NCBI RefSeq assembly: GCF_048898065.1
Contig: NZ_JBLWFI010000001.1
Span: 1,178,001-1,242,000 of the forward strand
Source: Tepidibacillus_B infernus
GTDB lineage: Bacteria > Bacillota > Bacilli > Tepidibacillales > Tepidibacillaceae
DNA: 64,000 nucleotides
Direction of reading: 5' to 3'
The stretch's first letter is position 1. Every line of letters starts with the position of its first letter. The notes beneath the pieces are model-generated. The model ran no database searches, was not told the origin of the DNA, and saw nothing but the letters and a program-made list of their open reading frames with translations. This document shows positions 17,807-26,160 of this stretch, one piece after another. The translations under genes were made by a program, and so were the position numbers.

Positions 17807-18244
17807 ATGCAAAAGTTGATATACAAACTCGTAACAAATCTACAAGAATTAAAGGATGCTTTTTCTATTAGAGAAGTTGTTTTTATCGATGAACAACAAG
17901 TTCCAAAAGAACTAGAAATGGATGAATACGATAATACAGCAACTCACTTTATTGTCTATGATGATAAACGTCCTGTAGCAACTGCAAGAATGAGGGAATA
18001 CCATGACCCCTCCACCGTCAAGATTGAGAGAGTCGCTGTCCTGAAGGATGAGCGAGGTAAAGGTATTGGAAAAAAATTAATGACTTTTATTGAACAAGAA
18101 GCTTTAAAAATGGGATTTAAAACCCTAAGATTAAACGCTCAACGACATGCCGAAACGTTTTATAAAGACCTAGGATATATGACCATCAGCGAACCGTTCG
18201 ATGAGGCCGGTATTGAACATGTTACCATGGAAAAGAAAAGTTAA
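17807..18244 (+). CDS. yjcF: GNAT-family N-acetyltransferase YjcF
   Basis: A 145-residue GNAT fold with the acetyl-CoA pyrophosphate loop VLKDERGKGIGKKLM near 80-95, preceded by the VFIDEQQVP motif of the YjcF/ElaA branch. The substrate is unknown. A GAGGTGAG ribosome site precedes the start. Likely an operon with yjcG. Confidence 0.85.
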   Translation: MQKLIYKLVTNLQELKDAFSIREVVFIDEQQVPKELEMDEYDNTATHFIVYDDKRPVATARMREYHDPSTVKIERVAVLKDERGKGIGKKLMTFIEQEALKMGFKTLRLNAQRHAETFYKDLGYMTISEPFDEAGIEHVTMEKKS

Positions 18245-18314
18245 GGTTTTTTAAAATGTACCTCATCCTTCGTGATATCTCATTAACATGTATGTCGAAA
18301 GAGTAGAGATATTC

Positions 18315-19142
18315 CTATCTTCTTAAATTTTTTAAACGTTCCACAACCTGATAGGGAACCATTTTTGTCCCTATTGGCGCGTGGAACATCTCGCCATTCC
18401 TTGAACCATGAAAATCAGAACCAGCGGTTACAATTATTCCGTAAGTTTCTCCCATTTCTTGATACCGTTTTTCTGCCTCTTCATCGTGATCAGGATGAAA
18501 AGCCTCAATTCCTTTAAGCCCGTATTTAATCAATCTAACAACCATTTCATCATCATCGTATAATCCTGGATGGGCTAATACTGGGACTCCTCCAGCTTTT
18601 TTAATAATATCAATTCCTTCCTCTGGAGAAATTCGAATCGGATTTACGTAGGCCTTTCCCTTTTTTCCAAGGTACAAATCAAAAGCTTCTTCCATGGTAT
18701 CAACCACTTTCTTCTCGATCAATACTTCAGCAATATGAGGTCGACCAACATTAGCCCCTTCTCTTCTAATTTTCTTTTTCACTTCATCTAATGTGATCTG
18801 TATGCCAAGCTCATTTAATTTGACTATTATCATTTCATTTCGTTTATCCCTTGCTTTTTGCAGTTCATCAAGCGTATTTAAAAATTCCTTATCTTGGTAG
18901 CGAATAAAATACCCAAGAACATGAATATCTTGTCCTTTTTCTACAGTACTCATCTCAATTCCAGGAACAACCTCAATTCCTATTTTTTCAGCCATTTCAA
19001 TCGCTTCATCAATTCCACTTACTGAATCGTGATCTGTGACGCCTAAAGCAGCCAATCCTGCTTCTTTTGCTAATTTGACGTTATCTGCAGGTGCATTTAG
19101 ACCATCTGATGCAGTGCTATGCGAATGCAAATCTGCTCTCAT
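18315..19142 (-). CDS. PHP-domain phosphoesterase (RNase AM/TrpH-like)
   Basis: A 275-residue protein of the YciV/TrpH PHP family. Metal-ligand motifs are visible: DLHSHSTASDG (first), GVTDHDSVSG (second), PHIAEVL, PVLAHPGLYD and GSDFHG (last). E. coli YciV trims 5' ends of RNA; nucleotidase activity is also known in the family. ATG at 19142 fits AAGGAG best; a GTG three codons earlier overlaps it. Confidence 0.85.
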   Translation of the reverse strand: MRADLHSHSTASDGLNAPADNVKLAKEAGLAALGVTDHDSVSGIDEAIEMAEKIGIEVVPGIEMSTVEKGQDIHVLGYFIRYQDKEFLNTLDELQKARDKRNEMIIVKLNELGIQITLDEVKKKIRREGANVGRPHIAEVLIEKKVVDTMEEAFDLYLGKKGKAYVNPIRISPEEGIDIIKKAGGVPVLAHPGLYDDDEMVVRLIKYGLKGIEAFHPDHDEEAEKRYQEMGETYGIIVTAGSDFHGSRNGEMFHAPIGTKMVPYQVVERLKNLRR

Positions 19143-19243
19143 CCTTTTCACTCCTTAAAAAAAATTCACAAAAATAACAGGTATTTTGAACAAGGCATCC
19201 CTCATAAACGTTTTAATACAATAAAGTTAAAGGAGGCCGTTTT

Positions 19244-19591
19244 GTGCACATTAACGTAAAGTCTGGATTTAAAATTGTAAAACCCTCTTCAAGAATTGAT
19301 AAAGTATTTGAATCTCAAGGGTTCAAGAAAAAAGGGGGCAAAGACTTTCCCTACTATCGTCTAAGAATAGATGATATTTGCACACGAACGAGTTATGAAT
19401 TACAGATACCCATACAGGAAATCTATTTAAGTCCAAAAGAATCTCTATATAAATTTCAGGAGATGATTATTCATACCCGATCTCCAGTAAAACCCCATCA
19501 AATTCCGGAGGCGATTATTCAAGCGGCAAAGGAAAAAATGAATGAGGTATTTTCTACTCTTTCTGAATCTAAACCAAGTATAAAAATCTAA
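19244..19591 (+). CDS. Hypothetical protein, 115 aa
   Basis: GTG start after AAAGGAGG. A small basic soluble protein (FKKKGGKDFPYYRLRIDD near 25-42; IPEAIIQAAKEKMNEVF helix near the end). I do not recognise it. It stands alone between the PHP gene and the convergent MATE gene. Confidence 0.6.
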   Translation: MHINVKSGFKIVKPSSRIDKVFESQGFKKKGGKDFPYYRLRIDDICTRTSYELQIPIQEIYLSPKESLYKFQEMIIHTRSPVKPHQIPEAIIQAAKEKMNEVFSTLSESKPSIKI

Positions 19592-19641
19592 CATGTCTAT
19601 TTTACCCTTTTTATCTTTTTATCATGAAAAAGAAAATATGA

Positions 19642-19666
19642 AAAGGCTGCGAGTTTTGCAGCCTTT
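19642..19666 (-). terminator. Terminator after the MATE gene
   Basis: Perfect 9-bp stem AAAGGCTGC/GCAGCCTTT with a 7-base loop, then TTTTCATATTTTC on the minus strand. It probably also stops the convergent 115-aa gene. Confidence 0.8.
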
Positions 19667-19678
19667 ACTTCATTATTC

Positions 19679-21043
19679 TCACACCATTTCAGCACTATGT
19701 TTAACCAATACTTTCTTCTGCCAAATTCGACTTTTCCAGCGAAAGAACATAAAAATACCTCTAAACCATTCATCTGCTGCAAACCCTAACCAAGCGCCGA
19801 TTAAACCAAGGCCAAAGTGAATTCCTAAAACATAGGTTAAGGTTACACTTACACCGAACATTGAGATCACTCCCATGATAACAGGAAAATTCACATCCCC
19901 TGCCGCACGAAGAGAACTAATCAAGACTAAATTAAACGTTCGTCCTGCTTCTAGTAAAATATTAATCATCAATAAAGTTGAACCTAATTCTATAATCGAA
20001 GGGTCAACAGTGAAAATTCGGAATAAGTATTTGCTTAGCACAGAAAATAAAATAGCAACTGAAACCGAAACGATAAAGCTAATTTTTAAACTACGTAATG
20101 CTGTATGATAAGCATCGTCATTCTTTTTTGCGCCAACTAAATGTCCAACAAGAATTTGTGTACCTTGAGCAACGGAAACGGAGAATAAAAAGATAAAACT
20201 ACTAAGATTTTGAGCATACACTTTTGTGGTTAATGCCAGCGTTCCCATCATCGTAATAAAATACGTATTTAAAATTTGCGAAGTATTATAGGCTAAATGT
20301 TCCCCTGCAGCAGGTAAACCAACCGATAAAATTCCTTTAATGTAGTACTTTTTAAAATTAAAAAATTCACTAACTGTATAGCGATGGTTTAATCGATTAG
20401 ACAAGATCATCATAATTGCAATAAAACCAATGATTCGTGTAATTGTAGTTGAGATCGCCACTCCGGTTACTCCGAGCTTTGGAAAACCAAAAAGACCAAA
20501 AATAAAAATGGAGTTACCAATGATATTCATCACATTCATCGAAAGGCTTACATACATGGCATCCCTAGTAAAACCATTACTCCTTAATACCGCACCTGCA
20601 GAATTTAATGCAGCCTGAACAAATAAAAAGCCACCGACAATCAACATATATGATTTAGAATAAGCTTGTAGTTCAATTGGTACATTCATAATGTCTAAGA
20701 AAACGGGTGAAAAGAAAGCCATCATTCCACTTAATAGGATCCCAAATAGGAAATTAACGCCAATTGCAACAGCTCCAATTTTTAATGCATCATAATATTG
20801 TTTTGCTCCTAAATTCTGAGCCACGACAATACTTGCCCCAGCGGAAACGAAACCAAACATCACAATGGCAATAGAAATAATTTGATTGGTAACTCCTACT
20901 GCGGCAACAGCATCATCGGATACTTTACTGAGCATCATCGTATCTATATTTCCCATCAACATAAAAAGGAACACTTCAATAAAAATAGGCCAAGTAATTG
21001 AAAAAAGCGAAAGTTTTTGCTGTGCAGATTCCTCTAATACCAT
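19679..21043 (-). CDS. MATE-family multidrug/organic cation efflux transporter
   Basis: A 454-residue membrane protein with about 12 hydrophobic helices. MATE features include the N-terminal ITWPIFIEVFLFMLMGNIDTMMLS segment (Asn-Ile-Asp in helix 2) and the duplicated VGLPAAGEHLAYNTSQ segment in the second half. It exports cationic compounds using Na+ or H+. ATG at 21043 follows GGGGGGAAG. Substrate unknown. Confidence 0.88.
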   Translation of the reverse strand: MVLEESAQQKLSLFSITWPIFIEVFLFMLMGNIDTMMLSKVSDDAVAAVGVTNQIISIAIVMFGFVSAGASIVVAQNLGAKQYYDALKIGAVAIGVNFLFGILLSGMMAFFSPVFLDIMNVPIELQAYSKSYMLIVGGFLFVQAALNSAGAVLRSNGFTRDAMYVSLSMNVMNIIGNSIFIFGLFGFPKLGVTGVAISTTITRIIGFIAIMMILSNRLNHRYTVSEFFNFKKYYIKGILSVGLPAAGEHLAYNTSQILNTYFITMMGTLALTTKVYAQNLSSFIFLFSVSVAQGTQILVGHLVGAKKNDDAYHTALRSLKISFIVSVSVAILFSVLSKYLFRIFTVDPSIIELGSTLLMINILLEAGRTFNLVLISSLRAAGDVNFPVIMGVISMFGVSVTLTYVLGIHFGLGLIGAWLGFAADEWFRGIFMFFRWKSRIWQKKVLVKHSAEMV

Positions 21044-21143
21044 ACTCTTCCCCCCATCAGCTTTATGAATCAATATTAGTGCAAACGTTTTCTTTAAAAC
21101 GGATAAATCTAGTATAGTACGTTTACATTAGAATAGGAAGAGT

Positions 21144-21761
21144 TTATTTTTTTCCTTTTTTCAACATGTATCGTTTGAATAAAGTTTCAATGATAAAGGA
21201 GCGAATAACTTGATAATCCTTTGAATTCGTATCTATAAATTTGGCACCATAATAAAACTTTTTATCTTTTTTAGAAAATGTACTCTTCATAATTTCAACC
21301 TCTAGATGAAGAAATTGGTCAAATAGCCTAAAAGAAAGAAGAGCAATTCCATTTTCTCGAATATAGCATTTAGTAGAAAAGCCAATTCCTCCCTCACTGA
21401 CATCATGAAGCTCTATTTGACAGAGTTGATTTAAATCAATTAAGGGCTTCGAACCAGAAAAAGAGACAGCGGTAATTTTGCCTTTTGCATCAATTCGAAT
21501 TCGAGGGTTTTCTCTAGAAATAATCCATTTGTCTCGTAAGATCAGCGGAACCAGCGTGATCAAGGAGTTCTCAGTTTTACCCATGACTGTTGTCTCGAAG
21601 GATTCAATGATTCCGTCTTCATTTAATGTGCAAGAAATCTTATCACCAACATTTAGCTGCACTACTGAGGTTTGGATTTCTAGAAAGTCACTTTCTACAT
21701 ACCGGATCACCCCAGGACGTTTAAACGAAGCACCTTGTATAACAATTTGATTTCCAATCAA
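21144..21761 (-). CDS. PilZ-domain c-di-GMP-binding protein (YcgR-like)
   Basis: A 205-residue protein with an N-terminal YcgR-N-like beta domain (residues 1-85) and a PilZ domain. The c-di-GMP motifs are RENPR near 84 and DVSEGG near 124. Such proteins couple c-di-GMP to motility or exopolysaccharide. It follows mog by 23 bases, so it may ride on the cofactor operon. It is one of two cyclic-dinucleotide links in the window, with the GEMM riboswitch at 50.9 kb. Confidence 0.82.
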   Translation of the reverse strand: MIGNQIVIQGASFKRPGVIRYVESDFLEIQTSVVQLNVGDKISCTLNEDGIIESFETTVMGKTENSLITLVPLILRDKWIISRENPRIRIDAKGKITAVSFSGSKPLIDLNQLCQIELHDVSEGGIGFSTKCYIRENGIALLSFRLFDQFLHLEVEIMKSTFSKKDKKFYYGAKFIDTNSKDYQVIRSFIIETLFKRYMLKKGKK

Positions 21762-21784
21762 AGTTATTAGCCTCCATCGTCATC

Positions 21785-22318
21785 TTATTCCATTGATTTG
21801 TGAGACTTACTCATTTGTGCCTCAAAATTCTTTGGATGCTCTCCCATTTTTCCTTGTAAGATTTGCAAAGCATGGGGAAGAATTTCAATAATCGCTTCTA
21901 GATTTTCCCGTACTCCCTTTGGACTCCCAGGAAGATTAACGATGATGCTATCTCCTCTTGCACCCACCACAGCACGAGAAAGGGTAGCAAAAGGGGTTTT
22001 TACCCGTGAAACCCGACGCATTTCTTCGGCAAGACCAGGAATTTCTTTATCTATAACAGCTAAAGTTGCTTCAGGTGTCACATCTCTTTTTGCCAAACCT
22101 GTTCCTCCTGTTGTAATCACTAGATCAAGCTGTAACTCATCCGTATATCGTATCAAGTACTTTTCGATCAGTTGCCGTTCATCGGGAATAACGTCATATT
22201 GCTTTACTTCTCCCTGAATCGTTGCTACGATTTCATGAATCACTTTTCCGCTAATATCTTCTCGTTCACCACGAGAACCTTTATCACTTAATGTCAAAAT
22301 CCCAACTGACCAATTCAC
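21785..22318 (-). CDS. mog: Molybdopterin adenylyltransferase/MoaB family protein
   Basis: A 177-residue MogA/MoaB-fold protein with the signature TTGGTGLAKRDVTPEAT near 90 and VNLPGSPKGVRENL near 140. It adenylylates molybdopterin before metal insertion by MoeA. It overlaps moaC by four bases. The C-terminal tail (EHPKNFEAQMSKSHKSME) is longer than in minimal MoaB. Confidence 0.9.
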   Translation of the reverse strand: MNWSVGILTLSDKGSRGEREDISGKVIHEIVATIQGEVKQYDVIPDERQLIEKYLIRYTDELQLDLVITTGGTGLAKRDVTPEATLAVIDKEIPGLAEEMRRVSRVKTPFATLSRAVVGARGDSIIVNLPGSPKGVRENLEAIIEILPHALQILQGKMGEHPKNFEAQMSKSHKSME

Positions 22319-22806
22319 GATGATATCTCCCCTTTGTTTCTGACATACTCCCCACTTTTGCCCCCTGTTTTAGAGACGAGATAGGTTTCCCCTAATACCA
22401 TTCCTTTGTCTACTGCTTTACACATATCATAGATGGTTAACATGGCAACACTTACAGCGGTTAGTGCTTCCATCTCTACCCCTGTCACATTCGTGGTTTT
22501 AACGGTGGACTCTACAATAATTGTATTTTCACCTGATTCTTCAAAGGAGATATCCACTCCAGTGAGTGGAATAGGGTGGCACATAGGAATAAGCTCTGAT
22601 GTTTTTTTTGCTGCCATGATCCCAGCGATTTGGGCAACAGCTAAAACATCTCCTTTCCCAATCTTTCCTTGCCGAATTAGTTGCAAGGTTTCTGGCTTCA
22701 TAATGATTGTGCCTCTAGCCACAGCTGTTCGTTTAGTCACGTTTTTTTCACTTACATCAACCATTTTGGCTCGGCCTTGATTATTAAAGTGGGTTAATTC
22801 GCTCAT
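22315..22806 (-). CDS. moaC: Cyclic pyranopterin monophosphate synthase MoaC
   Basis: A 163-residue protein with all MoaC hallmarks: MVDVSEKNVTKRTAVA at the N-terminus, KKTSELIPMCHPIPL near 70, EMEALTAVSVAMLTIYDMCKA near 115-135 and SGGKSG-type end (TGGKSGEY). It converts the MoaA product to cPMP. It sits between moaA (1-base gap) and mog (4-base overlap). Confidence 0.95.
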   Translation of the reverse strand: MSELTHFNNQGRAKMVDVSEKNVTKRTAVARGTIIMKPETLQLIRQGKIGKGDVLAVAQIAGIMAAKKTSELIPMCHPIPLTGVDISFEESGENTIIVESTVKTTNVTGVEMEALTAVSVAMLTIYDMCKAVDKGMVLGETYLVSKTGGKSGEYVRNKGEISS

Positions 22807-22807
22807 C

Positions 22808-23809
22808 TTAACCTCCTATTTGCGACATTCTTCTTTGGGTTGGTATATGTGATAACTCTTCGTTATTTAATGTTTTTGCCATCTCATGATTTTCTGGTTT
22901 CATATTTAACGCTTTATAATAAAGCTGTTTTAGTCCTTCCTCATCTCCCAAATACGGTTTAACATTTAATTCTTCCTGCCAATAAAGACAAGGCTTGATA
23001 TAACCATCAGAAGTTAACCGAAGGCGATTACAGTTAGCGCAGAAATGATCACTAATTGGATGAATAAATCCGATTGATCCTTTTGCTCCTTTAATTCGGA
23101 AGTTTTCCGATGGGCCATTGCCAAAAACTTCTCCAGATTCCTCTAATTCAAAACCCAATTCTTTCGCTTTTTCCTTTACAAGTTCTAATGAGAGATAACC
23201 ACTTTTCCAGGTTTCATCTGCATGACCAATCGGCATATATTCGATAAACCGAACCTGTACAGGTTGATCAATCGTCATTCGCAGAAAATCACCAATTTCA
23301 TCATCATTAAACCCTTTCATCAGAACCGTATTGATTTTAATCGGCGAAAATCCTACACGATAAGCAGCATCAATCCCATCTAGTACCTTTTTCAAATCGC
23401 CACCTCTTGTAATTTCCTTAAAACGATCATGGCGTAATGAATCTAAGCTAACATTGACCCTAGTTAATCCTGCTTTTTTAAGTACTTCCGCCTTTTGCGC
23501 TAAAAACATTGCATTTGTTGTTAAAGCAATATCTTTTATTCCTTCAATACGACTAAGTTTCTCAACTAATACCTCTAGATCTCTACGAACTAGAGGCTCT
23601 CCACCTGTTAAGCGGATTTTTCGAATACCTAAACTCGCACCAACTCTCACCACTTCTTCAATTTGTTCATAAGTTAGAAGCTGATGGTGGTCCATAAATT
23701 GAACACCCTCAGGTGGCATACAATAGACACAACGTAAATTACAACGGTCGGTCACAGATATTCTCAAATAATCATGTACACGGTTAAATCGATCTACTAA
23801 TTGGCTCAT
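22808..23809 (-). CDS. moaA: GTP 3',8-cyclase MoaA
   Basis: A 333-residue radical SAM enzyme starting pterin synthesis. The N-terminal cluster is CNLRCVYC near 21-28. The SAM region is IRLTGGEPLVRRDL. The C-terminal cluster is FCANCNRLRLTSDG with a downstream CLYW, and the protein ends in Gly-Gly as needed for activity. A GGAGGC site precedes the start. It is separated from tupC by 80 bases with no recognisable Moco riboswitch. Confidence 0.95.
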   Translation of the reverse strand: MSQLVDRFNRVHDYLRISVTDRCNLRCVYCMPPEGVQFMDHHQLLTYEQIEEVVRVGASLGIRKIRLTGGEPLVRRDLEVLVEKLSRIEGIKDIALTTNAMFLAQKAEVLKKAGLTRVNVSLDSLRHDRFKEITRGGDLKKVLDGIDAAYRVGFSPIKINTVLMKGFNDDEIGDFLRMTIDQPVQVRFIEYMPIGHADETWKSGYLSLELVKEKAKELGFELEESGEVFGNGPSENFRIKGAKGSIGFIHPISDHFCANCNRLRLTSDGYIKPCLYWQEELNVKPYLGDEEGLKQLYYKALNMKPENHEMAKTLNNEELSHIPTQRRMSQIGG

Positions 23810-23889
23810 TTATAAAGCCTCCTCTCCCTGATTCAATCCCCTCTAGTCTGAATAACTCTATTTTACAACAAATTCATGGTAAATAAGTG

Positions 23890-24603
23890 CTAAAAATGTA
23901 CTTCACCTAAAATAAACTTTTTCGTTAGTTCATGAATAGGATTTTCAAACATTCTTCTCGTTGCCTGGGATTCAATCAAATAACCACTATGTAAAAAAAG
24001 AGTCTCATCAGCAATCCGTTTTGCTTGAAACATATTATGAGTCACCATGATCACCGTCATTTGAAATTGGTTCTTTAACTTTAAAATAAGTTGTTCAATC
24101 TCAAGCACATTTTGAGGATCTAAACTTGCAGTAGGTTCATCTAAAATAAGAACTTGTGGTGAAGTAATAATGGCTCTAGCAATGGCCACCTTTGCCATTT
24201 CTCCTCCAGATAAGCTTTTTGCCTTTTGATCAATCAAATGATCAATTTGAAATTGTTTCAGGATTTCCAAAACCTGTTCTTTTCTTTCTTTTCTAGGTAC
24301 ACCACGTACTTTTAAACCGTATGCAACATTTTGAAAAACATTCGTCTGAAACATATATGGCTTTTGCCAGACTACCGCTATTCTTTTGTCTGGTTCTGTT
24401 AACACTTTTCCATGGAAATAAATTTCCCCAGAAGTTGGTGTTAAAAATCCTGAGATGATCTTTAACAAGGTGCTTTTCCCTGCCCCGTTTGGTCCGATTA
24501 TCCCATACACCTTTTCATTTTCAAATCGATAACTAATTGGCTTTAATATCGTTTTTCCATCGATTTCAACCGTTGCATTTTTTACTTGGATCAAGATTTC
24601 CAT
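23890..24603 (-). CDS. tupC: Tungstate ABC transporter ATP-binding protein
   Basis: A 237-residue ABC ATPase with Walker A GPNGAGKSTL, signature LSGGEMAKVAIARA, Walker B VLILDEPTAS and the H-loop VTHNMFQAKR. The start overlaps the end of tupB by 13 bases. Gene order A-B-C and the TupA motif next door make tungstate the probable substrate; molybdate uptake is possible. Confidence 0.88.
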   Translation of the reverse strand: MEILIQVKNATVEIDGKTILKPISYRFENEKVYGIIGPNGAGKSTLLKIISGFLTPTSGEIYFHGKVLTEPDKRIAVVWQKPYMFQTNVFQNVAYGLKVRGVPRKERKEQVLEILKQFQIDHLIDQKAKSLSGGEMAKVAIARAIITSPQVLILDEPTASLDPQNVLEIEQLILKLKNQFQMTVIMVTHNMFQAKRIADETLFLHSGYLIESQATRRMFENPIHELTKKFILGEVHF

Positions 24604-25292
24604 CCTCCTTGCTGCCAGGAGAATAAAACAGAGTTAATCAGAAAAGAAACAAAAAGAAGAATCATTCCTAATGCAATCGCCATATCAAAGTTTCCTTTTC
24701 TTGTTTCTAAAACAATGGCAGTAGTGAGCACCCTTGTTTTTCCCGCAATATCTCCACCTACTAACATCACGGCTCCTACTTCAGCAATCACTCTGCCAAA
24801 AGCAGAGATTAAAGCAGCAATCGCTGGAAATCGAATCTCTTTGATCAAGGTGAATAACGTATATATTCGATTTGCTCCCAACCCTCTTGCTGTCATCATG
24901 ACGACTTGGGCTTTTCCTTCTGCTGCAACATAGATCAAGCCTATAACAATGGGTAAAGCTAACATCAACTGAGCTAAGATCATCGCTATCGGGGTGTAAA
25001 GAAGATAGATATAAGGAGCAATTGGGCCACTCCTCGATAAAAGTAAAAATAGAATAAGTCCAGCCAATACAGGGGGTAATCCCATCAAAACATAAATCAA
25101 TCGGATGAAAACATATTTAAAGGGAAAAGATCGAGTTCCCAGCCAGGTACCGATAGGAACTCCGATCAATCCTGCAATCATCACAGCGATACTAGAGATA
25201 TAAAGTGAACGAAATGTAACTTCATATAATTCTCTATTTCCAGTTAAGATTAAAGAAACAGCCCGTTCAAATCCTTGCAAATAGATTTCCAT
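24591..25292 (-). CDS. tupB: Tungstate ABC transporter permease
   Basis: A 233-residue membrane protein with about five helices and a permease loop (MTARGLGANRIYTLFTLIKEIRFPAI near 145) of the EAA type. It pairs with TupC. It lies 14 bases after tupA. Confidence 0.88.
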   Translation of the reverse strand: MEIYLQGFERAVSLILTGNRELYEVTFRSLYISSIAVMIAGLIGVPIGTWLGTRSFPFKYVFIRLIYVLMGLPPVLAGLILFLLLSRSGPIAPYIYLLYTPIAMILAQLMLALPIVIGLIYVAAEGKAQVVMMTARGLGANRIYTLFTLIKEIRFPAIAALISAFGRVIAEVGAVMLVGGDIAGKTRVLTTAIVLETRKGNFDMAIALGMILLFVSFLINSVLFSWQQGGWKS

Positions 25293-25306
25293 ATTGCTAC
25301 AAGCCC

Positions 25307-26140
25307 CTATTTTCCATAAGTAAAGAACAATTGTTGACCATTTACTTTATAGTCCTTAATCAGTTGTTGCCCTTCATCAGAAAGAATAAAATCAATCAAT
25401 TTTTGTGCATCCTCGTGATTAATTCCTTGATGTTTCTCAGGGTTAACAGCAATGATTCCATAGGGGTTAAGCAACCCTTTGTCTCCTTCAACTAAAATAT
25501 CAAGATTGCTCAATTTATCTTTCATGAAGGAATAGGTAGCACGATCTGTTAGAGTATACCCTTGCTGCTCATTGGCCATGATTAAAGTATCTCCCATTCC
25601 TTTGCCTACAGAAAGATACCAGTCCCCTTTTGGTTTTATCCCTAACTTTTGCCAAATTTCTAGTTCTTTTTTATTTGTCCCAGAGTCGTCCCCTCTTGAT
25701 AAAAAAGGAGCTTGCCCATTTGTAAAAAGGGTAAATGCTTCATCTAATGATTTACCTTTAATCCCATCAGGATCATTTTTAGGTCCAACAATGACAAAAT
25801 CGTTGTACATCACATCATAACGCTTGCTTCCATGCCCATCTGCGACAAACTTTTCTTCCGCTTTTCGTGCATGAACTAAGATCACGTCAGCATCGCCTCT
25901 TGAAGCGGTTTCGATCGCTTGGCCAGTTCCTTGTGCAAGCACATCTACTTTTACATGATATTTTTCTTCAAAAACAGGAAGCAAATAGTCTAATAAACCT
26001 GAATCTTGCGTACTTGTCGTTGTAGCAAGGCGTAAAGTTGTTGGTTGTTCACTAGTTGTCTGTTCTCCCCCACAAGCCACTAGTATAAACATAAGGAATA
26101 CGAAAAGGATTCCAACAAATAATCTCATTCTTTTTCTCAT
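25307..26140 (-). CDS. tupA: Tungstate-binding lipoprotein TupA
   Basis: A 277-residue lipoprotein with a signal peptide ending LVACGG (lipobox Cys near 23). The mature start contains the TupA oxyanion motif TTTSTQDSGLLDYLLP. Later SRGDDSGTNKKE and the TLTDRATY block match family members selective for tungstate over molybdate. It anchors outside the membrane and delivers tungstate to TupB/TupC. It follows the moeA-PBP fusion by 20 bases. Confidence 0.92.
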   Translation of the reverse strand: MRKRMRLFVGILFVFLMFILVACGGEQTTSEQPTTLRLATTTSTQDSGLLDYLLPVFEEKYHVKVDVLAQGTGQAIETASRGDADVILVHARKAEEKFVADGHGSKRYDVMYNDFVIVGPKNDPDGIKGKSLDEAFTLFTNGQAPFLSRGDDSGTNKKELEIWQKLGIKPKGDWYLSVGKGMGDTLIMANEQQGYTLTDRATYSFMKDKLSNLDILVEGDKGLLNPYGIIAVNPEKHQGINHEDAQKLIDFILSDEGQQLIKDYKVNGQQLFFTYGK

Positions 26141-26160
26141 TTATTATTCCTCCTAGTCAA

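Noticed and set aside
23810..23889. Possible Moco riboswitch before moaA
   Set aside because: The 80-base gap is too short and shows none of the conserved Moco motif segments.
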